A DNA stretch of 52,753 nucleotides, taken from positions 25,847 to 78,599 of the forward strand of contig NZ_LMTZ01000126.1 of NCBI RefSeq assembly GCF_001456025.1. The letters are read 5' to 3'. A model generated the notes under the pieces. That model was not told the DNA's origin, searched no databases, and saw only the letters and a list, made by a program, of their open reading frames with translations. Origin of the DNA: Mastigocoleus testarum BC008. Lineage in GTDB: Bacteria > Cyanobacteriota > Cyanobacteriia > Cyanobacteriales > Nostocaceae. Position 1 is the stretch's first letter. Each line of letters opens with the position of its first letter. The translations under genes and the position numbers were made by a program. Shown here piece after piece: positions 8,701 through 15,839 of this stretch.

Positions 8701-10210
8701 GGAATGCCTTCACACCTTGAAAGGGCACACCAATTGGGTATACTCTGTGGCATGGAGTCCTCAAGGTAATACCTTTGCCAGTGGTAGTAGAGACCGGACG
8801 ATACGATTATGGGATCTCAGCAGTGGCGAATGCCTTCACATCTTACAGGGGCACACCAATTCAATATATTCTGTGGGATGGAGTCCTCAAGGTGATACCC
8901 TCGCCAGTGGCAGTGGGGATCAAACGGTGCGGTTATGGAATCCCAGTAACGGCGAATGTCTTCATATATTAAAAGGACACGCAAATTCCATATATTCCGT
9001 AGCATGGAATCCTCAAGGCGGTATCCTTGCCAGCGGTAGTGAGGATGAAACGTTGCGACTATGGGATCTCAGTAGTAGGGAATGTCTCTACACCTTGGAG
9101 GGACATACTGATTGGATATATTCTGTGGCATGGAGTCCTCAAGGTGATACCCTTACCAGTAGTAGTGGGGATCAAACTATTCGGTTGTGGGAACCAAGCA
9201 ACTACAAATGCTTCTACACCTTGCAGGGACACACCAGTTCGATATATTCTGTAGCATGGAGTCCTCAAGGTGATACCCTTGCCAGTAGCAGTGGAAACCA
9301 AACAGTGCAATTGTGGGATCTCAAAAGTGATAGATGTCTCCAAGCCTTGCAGGGGCATAACAGTTCCATATACTGCCTAGCATGGAGTCCTTATGGTGAT
9401 ATCCTCGCTGTTGGTAGCATAGACCGAACTGTAAGGTTATGGGAACTCAGCAGTGGTGAATGCCTCCAGATATTGAGGGGACACACCAATAAGGTACGTT
9501 CTGTAGCATGGAGTCCTCAAGGTGATACTTTTGCCAGTGGTAGTGACGATCTAACTATTCGCCTCTGGAAACTCAATAGTGGTGAATCTATCCACACTTT
9601 GCAAGGACACACTGATAAGATACGTTCTGTAGCATGGAGCCCTCGAGGTGATATTCTTGCTAGTGGTAGTGATGACCAAACAGTTCAACTGTGGGAACTC
9701 AATAGTGGTGAATCCATCCAGATTTTAAAGGGACATGCCAGTATAGTACGTTCCGTCAATTTTAGCCCAGACGCAAAAATTCTTGCCAGTTGTAGTGATG
9801 ACCAAACAGTAAAACTGTGGGAAATTAGCACTGGCAAATGTCTTTCCACCTTGGAAGGACACACAAACAAAGTACGTTCTTTGGCATGGAGTTCCCAAGG
9901 TGATATCCTTGCTAGTGGTAGTGAAGATAAAACAGTGCGGCTGTGGAAAATTAGCACTGGCAAATGTCTTTACACCTTGGAAGGGCACACTAACTGGGTG
10001 CGCTCCGTAGACTTTGGCCCAAATAGCTCTATTGTCGCTAGTGGTAGTGAAGATGGTACAGTGAGATTTTGGGATGCGAACACAGGTAAATGTGTAAAAA
10101 TTCTCAAAGGTGAGAAACCCTATGAAGGCATGAATATTAGTGGTGTGAAAGGTTTAACGACTGCAGAGATTGTTACACTCAAAGCATTGGGCGCGATAGT
10201 GGGTGATTAA
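5717..10210 (+). CDS. NLR-like protein: Mrr-like fold, NACHT, pentapeptide, 14 WD40 repeats
   Basis: About 1497 residues from the ATG at 5717; a TTG at 5696 would add seven. Order: an uncharacterised N-terminal domain (1-190, winged-helix-like YIIEHIRNSIRYLEEL); a restriction-endonuclease-like domain (about 205-320) whose DEGWLVTDRRISKAA segment matches the Mrr fold but whose expected Q/E-x-K site reads S266-S-K268, so cleavage is doubtful; a NACHT ATPase with Walker A GEFGTGKT (386-393), Walker B LLLIFDGFDE (Asp471) and sensor VILTCRTEHF; pentapeptide repeats (about 832-870); then 14 WD40 repeats, enough for two seven-bladed propellers, and a conserved-looking tail GLTTAEIVTLKALGAI. STAND proteins of this plan act as ligand-triggered switches, and bacterial NACHT proteins include antiphage sensors. 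Here that role is inferred. The next gene on this strand encodes a TIR-AAA+ protein. Confidence 0.85.
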   Translation: MTNVSKGLLAKKYAENLVEALLQFASKQNQSYSVMQEIKVEWIGKNQLLVTGVSIDKKGKKCEGTTLKVLQDLIQNNNPQLITSTRAKIKAKSEKDIERYIIEHIRNSIRYLEELKLLKDQRPRNREGKVAGTPYWTFKLINLKDNGTLEENLEKVRKKLEIPPSQSYLLDRNLINTRTEQNSPLSPRNSGKMSGEIILCSNLNTLAQQMRGWFDTLGYHFEKHEVWQDSYFEWIINIPVRRNRYDRVFISGITGELGLKDVRVLSSKVKEKRTDEGWLVTDRRISKAAHSEIRKEKNHNLECFTFDELVAIDADFSCYLNWLEAEVKKRGIDKCYVPLACRKEELDPVTKARLGVSYYTEEDGWIDGYIDRWLDDPAKEHISILGEFGTGKTWFVLHYAWVALQRYRDAKHRGVQLPRLPLVISLRDYAKAVDVESLFSRFFFRQHEIPIPGYSAFEQLNQMGKLLLIFDGFDEMASRIDRQEMINNFWELAKVVVPGAKVILTCRTEHFPEAREGRALLNAELQASVAHLSGETPQFEVLELEKFNKEQIRQLLSHQAQDVTVEKVMGNSELLDLARRPVMTELILEALPDIEAGKPVDMSRVYLYAVKQKMQRDIKVERTFTSLADKLYFLCELSWEMLSTDQMSLNYRQFPDRIRRLFGATVQEQKDLDHWHYDMMGQTMLIRNADGDYTPAHRSLLEFFVAYKFAAEFGVLADDFTELAQAQRYLNNNPPTYYTWSSYFRRHVDAKENIVSIAPLQAFVRESLEKLLETVGRRPLTKAVMDLLVPMVGDYQALVKVLEGKREKSEDEVGYVGGNATTLALKVDKRALEGRDLSGLVIKGADFSGASLRNVNFVKTSLKDCIFTKIFGIVLSVAFSPVNTKSPQGIGTVFATADINGLISLWEATSGREIFTCFGHSSSVFSIAFSPDGMILASGSRDQTVRLWDLSSGECLHTFEGHTDWVYSVAFSPDGKILASSSRDQTVRLWNLSSRECLHTLKGHTNWVYSVAWSPQGNTFASGSRDRTIRLWDLSSGECLHILQGHTNSIYSVGWSPQGDTLASGSGDQTVRLWNPSNGECLHILKGHANSIYSVAWNPQGGILASGSEDETLRLWDLSSRECLYTLEGHTDWIYSVAWSPQGDTLTSSSGDQTIRLWEPSNYKCFYTLQGHTSSIYSVAWSPQGDTLASSSGNQTVQLWDLKSDRCLQALQGHNSSIYCLAWSPYGDILAVGSIDRTVRLWELSSGECLQILRGHTNKVRSVAWSPQGDTFASGSDDLTIRLWKLNSGESIHTLQGHTDKIRSVAWSPRGDILASGSDDQTVQLWELNSGESIQILKGHASIVRSVNFSPDAKILASCSDDQTVKLWEISTGKCLSTLEGHTNKVRSLAWSSQGDILASGSEDKTVRLWKISTGKCLYTLEGHTNWVRSVDFGPNSSIVASGSEDGTVRFWDANTGKCVKILKGEKPYEGMNISGVKGLTTAEIVTLKALGAIVGD
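8335..10115 (+). repeat. WD40 repeat array, 126-bp units, 14 copies
   Basis: Fourteen units end in the pattern (V/I)RLW; the first is divergent, with a 10-residue insertion (NTKSPQGIGT). From the second unit on, nearly all are exactly 42 codons and closely similar at DNA level (recurrent GCATGGAGTCCTCAAGGTGA). Variation concentrates in the two residues after GH(T/A/N), in the next strand start (IYS, VYS, IRS, VRS) and in the residues before RLW. This looks like recent unit-by-unit duplication or conversion with change focused on surface positions. Confidence 0.9.
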
Positions 10211-10826
10211 ACTCGTATTCCAGTAATTCCGATTTGATACTTAGGGTCTGCTGAAAAAGTAATGAAAAAGAAGATAAGGATTGGTTAATTATTTGAGGAG
10301 TATTTGAATATAAGTTTTTATTGTATTAGATGACCAAAATCATAATTTTTGATGATTGCGGACTCTAAAAAAATTATAATTTTGACCGAAGACAGCGGCG
10401 AAACTTTAAATGCGTGCAGCACAAACAGTGTTGAAAAATAGATACAAAAAAGCACGAAATAAACATAACAGATAAGTAGGGTTAGCGGGGGGGGCGTTTC
10501 GTTTAGAATCGTGCTATGATTACGCTTCAAATCAGATTGATCTCAGTGGTGACAAGTTAAGATGACAAAGTATTTGTCAATAAGCAATAATGCTTAAAAG
10601 TTTGGACGAGATAGAGGTGAAAAACACGATTTTTCAGTTTTCTGTCACGTCAGATTTAATAGCATTGCTTATGCGTGCTTAAGGGAAAACAAAAAATAGT
10701 TATCCCAACTTTGTCTTAGCCCTACTGGACTAAGCCGCCATGCACCTCGCTTTTACGAGTAATCATCGTATCTTAAGTTCTCACGAATGTCAATTAAACA
10801 TTTATATCGTCGTGAATCTTCAAATT
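10211..10826. other. intergenic region between NACHT and TIR-MoxR genes
   Basis: About 0.6 kb. It contains a run of eight G at 10487-10494, unusual in this AT-rich context. A 70-codon minus-strand frame (10318-10530) runs through it but has no family resemblance, and I do not call it. No clear terminator after the NACHT gene and no clear promoter before the TIR gene. Confidence 0.5.
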
Positions 10827-12638
10827 ATGGGCAACTATCGTCAAAATCACAGACCACAATTATTTATTAGCCACTCAAATGAAGATTATGCATTTGAAAG
10901 AATCTATCGTAAAAAATTGTGTAGTTGGTTTAAAAAAAAAGGCTTTAAACCGTGGTTATCAAAAGAGGAGGGGAGAATTAATACAGAATGGGTAGTCAAA
11001 CTTGTTAAGGGACTGCAAAAATCTGATTACTTTTTCCTTGCAATTTCAGGAAAATCTAACAATTCCAAATGGGTACGGGCTGAAATTGATGCATGGCATT
11101 TGATGTGTGGTTTAAGCAAAATATATAATATTATTCCATTTGATATTGGCGATGAAGAATATAAACCTAACGAATTCCACCCTGCTATTTCTTCTATTGA
11201 CTGGGTGAAATATATTTATAAGCGGGATGATAGTATTACTAAACTCGATAAATATATCTCAGAAATCTATGATTCATCAAATAATAGTATTCATTTTACT
11301 AAAGCAAAAACAACAAATTGTGGTGAATTTGCTGAAAAACTAATAAAAATATTAGCTAAATTAGATGCTCCCTTGTTTTGGCAATGTGCCGACTATGCAT
11401 ATAAATATTTTTTAAAGGATGTAAAGGAGGATATAGAGACTAGGAAAATTCTAGATCATAATAGCTCTGATAAAAAAGCTTTTGATTACAACTTTTTCAA
11501 GGCTTTCTGTATGACGATGAAACTATCTTATCTTTGGCCTGATAAGAACGTTGTAGTCAATAAATTTATTTTTCGCTTATATGCTTATTTAAGATGTTTA
11601 TTCGAGTTAGGAAAAACAAAAAATATAAAAACAAAGCAGATATTAGAAGAAATAAAAGAAATATTTGAAATCACTCAAAATCCTTATTATAATTGTGAAG
11701 AAGAAATCCAAAAATATCAAAAAGAATACCAAGAGGCTCGTAGGCATTTATTGACAACTGATATCGAAGAATCAAGTCATAGCAAACAATTTAAAATTGA
11801 TTTTTTTAACACAATTAAAGACCAACAAACAAAAGCTACACAAGAGGAAAAAGGAGGAGAAACTTTTCGGCTCCAGGATGAGCAATTAGACTCTATCAAT
11901 ACAGCCATTTACCTGCGCCGTCCTTTAATAGTAAAAGGAAGACCAGGAGTAGGCAAAAGTTATTTTGCTTACGCGATTGCACATAATTTGAATTTAGGAA
12001 AAGTCTTGCGATGGAATATTACAACTCATTCTACTTTAACAGAAGGTCTCTACAGTTATGATGCAGTAAGGCGGCAATTAGAAATAGGTTGGTATTTTCA
12101 AAATTTAGAATGTAACCAACAAGAAAATGAACAGTTTGATGATATTGGTAAATATGTACGATTAGGGACATTAGGAACAGCTTTTTTCCAAAGTAAAAGG
12201 AATAAACCCAGAGTTTTGCTAATAGATGAAATTGATAATAGTAGTATTGATTTACAGAACAATCTTTTGAAGATTTTTGCAGAAGGACAATTTTATATTC
12301 CTGAGTTAGCCCAGATAAAAAAGCAGCAACCAAAGGTAAAAGTGTTTACTTATGAGAATGAAGAAGTAGATATCGAAGGAGGAGAAATTATTTGTGAAGA
12401 ATTTCCTATTGTAATTTTGACGAGTAACGATGAGTGCGATTTACCTCTAACTTTTTTAAATCGCTGTATCTGCTTAAATATGCCAGAACCTGATAAAGAA
12501 CCCCTCCAATTAAATATGCCAGAACCTGATAAAGAACCCCTCCAAAAAATTGTTAATACTGACTTTGAACAAAACGAAGAAAATTCCGAAAAAGCTAAAT
12601 ATACCATTGGTAGAGATTTACAACAACTCAGTAATTAA
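10827..12638 (+). CDS. TIR domain fused to MoxR-type AAA+ ATPase
   Basis: 603 residues from the ATG at 10827, chosen because the TIR fold begins ten residues later; an upstream ATG at 10740 would add 29 residues without domain character. TIR domain: LFISHSNEDYAFE, FKPWLSKEEGRI, SDYFFLAIS and SKWVRAEIDAW, where Glu86 fits the catalytic glutamate of NAD-cleaving TIRs. A helical, charged middle (about 170-345) precedes the AAA+ domain, with Walker A GRPGVGKS (371-378), a MoxR-like segment ITTHSTLTEGLYSYD, Walker B VLLIDEIDN (Asp467-Glu468) and sensor-1 VILTSNDECDLP. MoxR ATPases normally work with vWA-domain partners, and none is seen downstream. The C-terminus carries a tandem duplication of LNMPEPDKEPLQ and then ends early, so the 3' end may be damaged. 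An immune role is inferred. Confidence 0.8.
   Translation: MGNYRQNHRPQLFISHSNEDYAFERIYRKKLCSWFKKKGFKPWLSKEEGRINTEWVVKLVKGLQKSDYFFLAISGKSNNSKWVRAEIDAWHLMCGLSKIYNIIPFDIGDEEYKPNEFHPAISSIDWVKYIYKRDDSITKLDKYISEIYDSSNNSIHFTKAKTTNCGEFAEKLIKILAKLDAPLFWQCADYAYKYFLKDVKEDIETRKILDHNSSDKKAFDYNFFKAFCMTMKLSYLWPDKNVVVNKFIFRLYAYLRCLFELGKTKNIKTKQILEEIKEIFEITQNPYYNCEEEIQKYQKEYQEARRHLLTTDIEESSHSKQFKIDFFNTIKDQQTKATQEEKGGETFRLQDEQLDSINTAIYLRRPLIVKGRPGVGKSYFAYAIAHNLNLGKVLRWNITTHSTLTEGLYSYDAVRRQLEIGWYFQNLECNQQENEQFDDIGKYVRLGTLGTAFFQSKRNKPRVLLIDEIDNSSIDLQNNLLKIFAEGQFYIPELAQIKKQQPKVKVFTYENEEVDIEGGEIICEEFPIVILTSNDECDLPLTFLNRCICLNMPEPDKEPLQLNMPEPDKEPLQKIVNTDFEQNEENSEKAKYTIGRDLQQLSN
12474..12545 (+). repeat. exact 36-bp tandem duplication inside the MoxR domain
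   Basis: Two perfect head-to-tail copies (12474-12509 and 12510-12545) encode LNMPEPDKEPLQ twice, immediately after the arginine-containing FLNRCICL segment that normally closes the MoxR core. Perfect identity means a very recent event. Length is a multiple of three, so the frame is kept. Confidence 0.97.
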
Positions 12639-12950
12639 AGTGTGTCTTTTAGTCGGACTCAGACAAAAACAAGGAGGTAAAAGCCTCAAATCCACTCATG
12701 ACAAGATATTAGCTTCAAACCCTAAAAAATAGCTCTTAGCAAAGCGTGGTGTTAGTCATAACCTGGATATACCAGGAAAATATATGATTGATTTAAGTAC
12801 AATCTTCACATGTTAAGCTTTGAGGTTGTATTACTCCAAAAAAATGTCTAAGTCCCGATTTTAAAAGTTCAGAATATTTGCAGTAATAATAAGCGCAGAG
12901 TGCATACATCTAAATGCTTATTGCTTATCTTCACTAATTTCTAAGTCCTA
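12639..12950. other. intergenic; possible frameshifted tail of the TIR-MoxR gene
   Basis: Immediately after the TIR-MoxR stop, the +1 frame continues to a TAG at 12730-12732 and reads VCLLVGLRQKQGGKSLKSTH...NPKK. This resembles the leucine-arginine-rich C-terminal helix that follows the core in longer MoxR proteins. It may be the original tail, lost through a frameshift near 12620. Beyond 12733 I see nothing that looks functional. Confidence 0.35.
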
Positions 12951-14147
12951 TTAATAAACCACCCACTCAGTCGAAACTTCAGAAATCTGTGCTTCCGTAA
13001 TCGTTGTACCATCGACAAACCAAATATCGTTCTGTTGTGTTTGGGAATTACGCCAAAAAACATCTGTTTTCCCATCACCGTTGTAATCCCCAAGGGAAGG
13101 ACTCCACCCAGGATCGTTACTGGGGAAGAAAGCAGAGGTAGTTTTTTCCGTACCATTCATCAACCAAGCTGTATTTTCCCCGGTTACTTCATTACGCCAG
13201 AAAATATCAGTCTGACCATCGCCATTGAAATCGCCCACACTGGGTTTCCAAGAAGCATCAAGATTATCTAGAGAACCACTCAAGAATAAAATTCCGTTCA
13301 TCAACCAAATAGTATTTTCCCCAGTAGTTTCATTACGCCATAAAAGGTCAGTACGGGAATCACCATTGAAGTCTCCCAAAGTATAATTCCATTGCGAATC
13401 TACATCAGACAATGAAAATTCCGAAGTATCAGTACCATCAACAAACCAAATTTCATTCTCACCAGCAGTTTGGTTGCGCCAAAAAATATCTGATTTACCG
13501 TCACCGTTAAAATCGACAATGCTAAAAGACCAGGAAATATCAGTTGTTTCCAAAAAAGCCGCTGTTGTTACATTACTATTTTCGATAATCCAAACAGCAT
13601 TTTCACCTGTTTGATTATTGCGCCAAAATATATCGCTGCTATTATCGCCATTAAAATCAACAATGCTAGCAGACCAAGTAGGATCGATACGATCTAAAGC
13701 AATTTCTGAAGTAATACTTTTACCATCAATCAACCAAATTAAATTCTCACCAGTTTGAGTATTACGCCAGAGAATATCTGTTTTATTATCGGCGTTAAAA
13801 TCAGCAAACTGTAAATCCCATTCCAAGCCAATTGCGGAAATGGAACCAGCATCAATATTAGTATTATCAACTAACCAAATAGTATTTTCACCGGTTTGGG
13901 TATTGCGCCAAAACTTATCATTTTTCCCATCACCATTAAAATCTATAAAGTTGCTAACGTCGCTAAAAGTTGGATTGGGGTTTTGATTTGCAGTTGCAGA
14001 AACATTGTTTTCCTGCAGTCCAGATTGAGAAGCACCGGTCAAATGCAGATCCGTATTTAAAGCAGATTTATTGGAAACAACATCATTTAAATTTGTTGAC
14101 GTTGATAAAACAGTATTTGTAGAAGGGGATTTAATAAGAGAAGACAT
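12951..14147 (-). CDS. FG-GAP/VCBS repeat protein, seven repeats (paralogue A)
   Basis: 398 residues. After a low-complexity Ser/Thr/Asn-rich N-terminus of about 65 residues come seven units of about 46 residues with the core DFNGDGKxDIFWRN and TGENxIWLMNG. The D-x-N-x-D-x-x-x-D loops are calcium-binding, and seven units suit one integrin-like beta-propeller. Such domains mediate adhesion or carbohydrate binding outside the cell, yet no Sec signal peptide is seen, and an in-frame TAA four codons upstream excludes a missed longer start. It is a close paralogue of the next gene on the same strand (14652-15839), including the N-terminal segment LTGASQ/LNGSSQ and the NPNP motif, so the pair arose by duplication. 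Confidence 0.85.
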   Translation of the reverse strand: MSSLIKSPSTNTVLSTSTNLNDVVSNKSALNTDLHLTGASQSGLQENNVSATANQNPNPTFSDVSNFIDFNGDGKNDKFWRNTQTGENTIWLVDNTNIDAGSISAIGLEWDLQFADFNADNKTDILWRNTQTGENLIWLIDGKSITSEIALDRIDPTWSASIVDFNGDNSSDIFWRNNQTGENAVWIIENSNVTTAAFLETTDISWSFSIVDFNGDGKSDIFWRNQTAGENEIWFVDGTDTSEFSLSDVDSQWNYTLGDFNGDSRTDLLWRNETTGENTIWLMNGILFLSGSLDNLDASWKPSVGDFNGDGQTDIFWRNEVTGENTAWLMNGTEKTTSAFFPSNDPGWSPSLGDYNGDGKTDVFWRNSQTQQNDIWFVDGTTITEAQISEVSTEWVVY

Positions 14148-14265
14148 CAGGTATTTTTAGGGACGATAGTTATAAATTTTTAAAGGTTTTGAATTTATAT
14201 TTCTGTAAATTGATAACATATATCCATTTGACAAAAATGTTTATCTCGGTCACTTAGAAAAAGTT

Positions 14266-14387
14266 AGGATTTACGCAACCAGCACATTTTTTTGTAGGGT
14301 GTGTGACACTTAGAGTAAACTTGAACGTATTAATAAGGTTCTTAGTGTCACGCACCACCAGTATATTGTGACAATTGCGTAAGTCCT
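14266..14387. mobile_element. MITE-like element with 13-bp terminal inverted repeats
   Basis: AGGATTTACGCAA at 14266-14278 and TTGCGTAAGTCCT at 14375-14387 are inverted repeats with one mismatch. Inside, GGTGTGTGACACTTAG and CTTAGTGTCACGCACC form a second inverted pair. Length is about 122 bp with no coding capacity. Ends of the AGGACTTACGCAA type are common in small non-autonomous elements of Nostocales (recalled, not searched). No target duplication is obvious. Confidence 0.65.
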
Positions 14388-14475
14388 GAAAGTATCAAAA
14401 TGTTTGCAGAATTTATATTCTAGGTTTTGCGATATCGCGACTGAATATTGGTTGATAAATAAATCTGCGATTACT

Positions 14476-14505
14476 TGTAGAGACGTAACATGTTACATCT
14501 CTCCA
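14476..14505. repeat. TGTAGAGACG palindromic repeat, copy 1
   Basis: TGTAGAGACGTAACATG is followed by the near-complementary TTACATCTCTCCA, centred on ACATGT. Related inverted repeats with the same TGTAGAGAC arms lie at 19311-19364 and 27686-27716, so this is a dispersed family. Confidence 0.65.
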
Positions 14506-14570
14506 GAATTCTCTGGGAAACAAATTAATGGGATATATCGCCCACCTCGCGTATAATTACAAGGCAGAGA

Positions 14571-14609
14571 GAGCCTCTTACTATGGGTTCCAAGGCTGAG
14601 CCTTGGAAC
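14571..14609. repeat. composite palindromic repeat, copy 3 (partial)
   Basis: GAGCCTCTTACTATGG followed by the palindrome GTTCCAAGG-CTGAG-CCTTGGAAC matches the outer half of the copies at 5344-5446 and 16157-16258. The inner palindromes are missing. Confidence 0.75.
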
Positions 14610-14651
14610 AAAACAAATCGACCAAATTAACTTTACTTCCGCGCAGCGGTA

Positions 14652-15839
14652 CTAGCTAAGAGACCATTCTGGAGGAGCAGTTTGTAATGGAACCTCTTGA
14701 GCAATTTGACCACCACTCATCAACCAAGCGACATCTTCACCTGTTTCGCTATTACGCCACAAAATATCGAAACTACCATCACCGTTGTAATCACCAACAC
14801 TTGATTCCCAACCTGTACCCAGGGTTTTTAGAGGAGATTCAGAAAATTCCGAACCATTGAATAACCAAACAGTATTTTCACCTGTTTGGGTATTATGCCA
14901 GAGGATATCAGTTTTACCATCACCATCAAAGTCAGCAACACTTGATTCCCATTCCGAACCCAATGCTGTTAAAGGTGTTTCGCTGACATTAGTACCATTC
15001 AATATCCAAAGAGTATTTTCTCCCGTAGCTTCATTATGCCAGTGGATATCGGTAAGCAAATCGCCGTTAAAATCCCCTACTTCATAAGTCCATCCAGCAC
15101 CATAGGTTGGTAAAGCCTCAGGAGTTGCTTGGGTACCGTTCATCAACCAAACCTGATTCTCACCAGTAGATTCGTTGTGCCAAAAAATATCAGTACTAGT
15201 GTTCAAGTCAGAAACAACCACAGTGGGAGTCCAAGAAGCACCAGTTTCCGGTAAAGCAGCAGCCTCGACTACCGTAGTTCCATTCATGATCCAAGCAGAA
15301 TTCTGACCATCTTGCTGATTATTCCACAAAATATCAGATATTCCATCGCCATTAAAATCACCAATTCTACCTCTAGAACCTGCACTCACAGGCTCCAAAG
15401 CTTGCTGTTCAGTAATATTTGCACCATCCATGACCCAAATAGTACTTTCTCCAGTTTGACTGTTATACCAAAAAAGGTCAGTTTTACTATCACCGTTAAA
15501 ATCTGCAAACTCATATTCCCATTCGGAACCGAGAGTACCAACGGTTGTAGTTGTTGTATCGGCTAATATAATTGCAACCTCACCAGTCTGTGAATTGCGA
15601 CCAACGAGGTCAGTATTACCATCACCATCAAAATCAGGATTAACAGTAGGATTATTTAAAACAGGATTAGGATTTTGCAAAGAGTTTGCATTTTCTCCTC
15701 CTACAAGTGCTTGAGAAGAACCGTTTAGATTTAAAGTAGTGTCTACTAAATCGTTTTTCTGAGAATTAAAACCATTTGTTGATATCGAAGTTGACAATTT
15801 TTGGTTTGTTTTCGCAGAGTTGTTTCCAAATGCCAGCAT
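14652..15839 (-). CDS. FG-GAP/VCBS repeat protein, seven repeats (paralogue B)
   Basis: 395 residues with the same design as the protein at 12951: an Asn/Ser-rich N-terminus with LNLNGSSQAL and NPNP, then seven units of the type DFNGDGxxDILWHN...TGENTxWLxNG. The fourth unit has lost its calcium loop (VVVSDLNTSTDIFW), which distinguishes it from paralogue A. The first unit is also changed (DLVGRNSQTGE). No Sec signal peptide, and an in-frame TGA four codons upstream of the start rules out an extension. Function is inferred to be an extracellular or surface propeller; secretion route unknown. The paralogue begins 504 bp downstream, across a spacer full of repeats. Confidence 0.85.
   Translation of the reverse strand: MLAFGNNSAKTNQKLSTSISTNGFNSQKNDLVDTTLNLNGSSQALVGGENANSLQNPNPVLNNPTVNPDFDGDGNTDLVGRNSQTGEVAIILADTTTTTVGTLGSEWEYEFADFNGDSKTDLFWYNSQTGESTIWVMDGANITEQQALEPVSAGSRGRIGDFNGDGISDILWNNQQDGQNSAWIMNGTTVVEAAALPETGASWTPTVVVSDLNTSTDIFWHNESTGENQVWLMNGTQATPEALPTYGAGWTYEVGDFNGDLLTDIHWHNEATGENTLWILNGTNVSETPLTALGSEWESSVADFDGDGKTDILWHNTQTGENTVWLFNGSEFSESPLKTLGTGWESSVGDYNGDGSFDILWRNSETGEDVAWLMSGGQIAQEVPLQTAPPEWSLS

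Larger units (their letters stand above)
14148..14651. other. repeat-rich spacer between the two FG-GAP genes
   Basis: About 0.5 kb holding three repeat elements in a row: a MITE-like element (14266-14387), a TGTAGAGACG-type palindrome (14476-14505) and a partial composite palindrome (14571-14609). No gene is seen. Such stacking suggests that the spacer between the duplicated genes tolerates insertions. Confidence 0.7.

Noticed and set aside
10318..10530. 70-codon minus-strand frame with a hydrophobic stretch between the NACHT and TIR genes
   Set aside because: It includes the G8 run as a proline stretch, has no ribosome-binding site or family resemblance, and AT-rich DNA often gives such frames.
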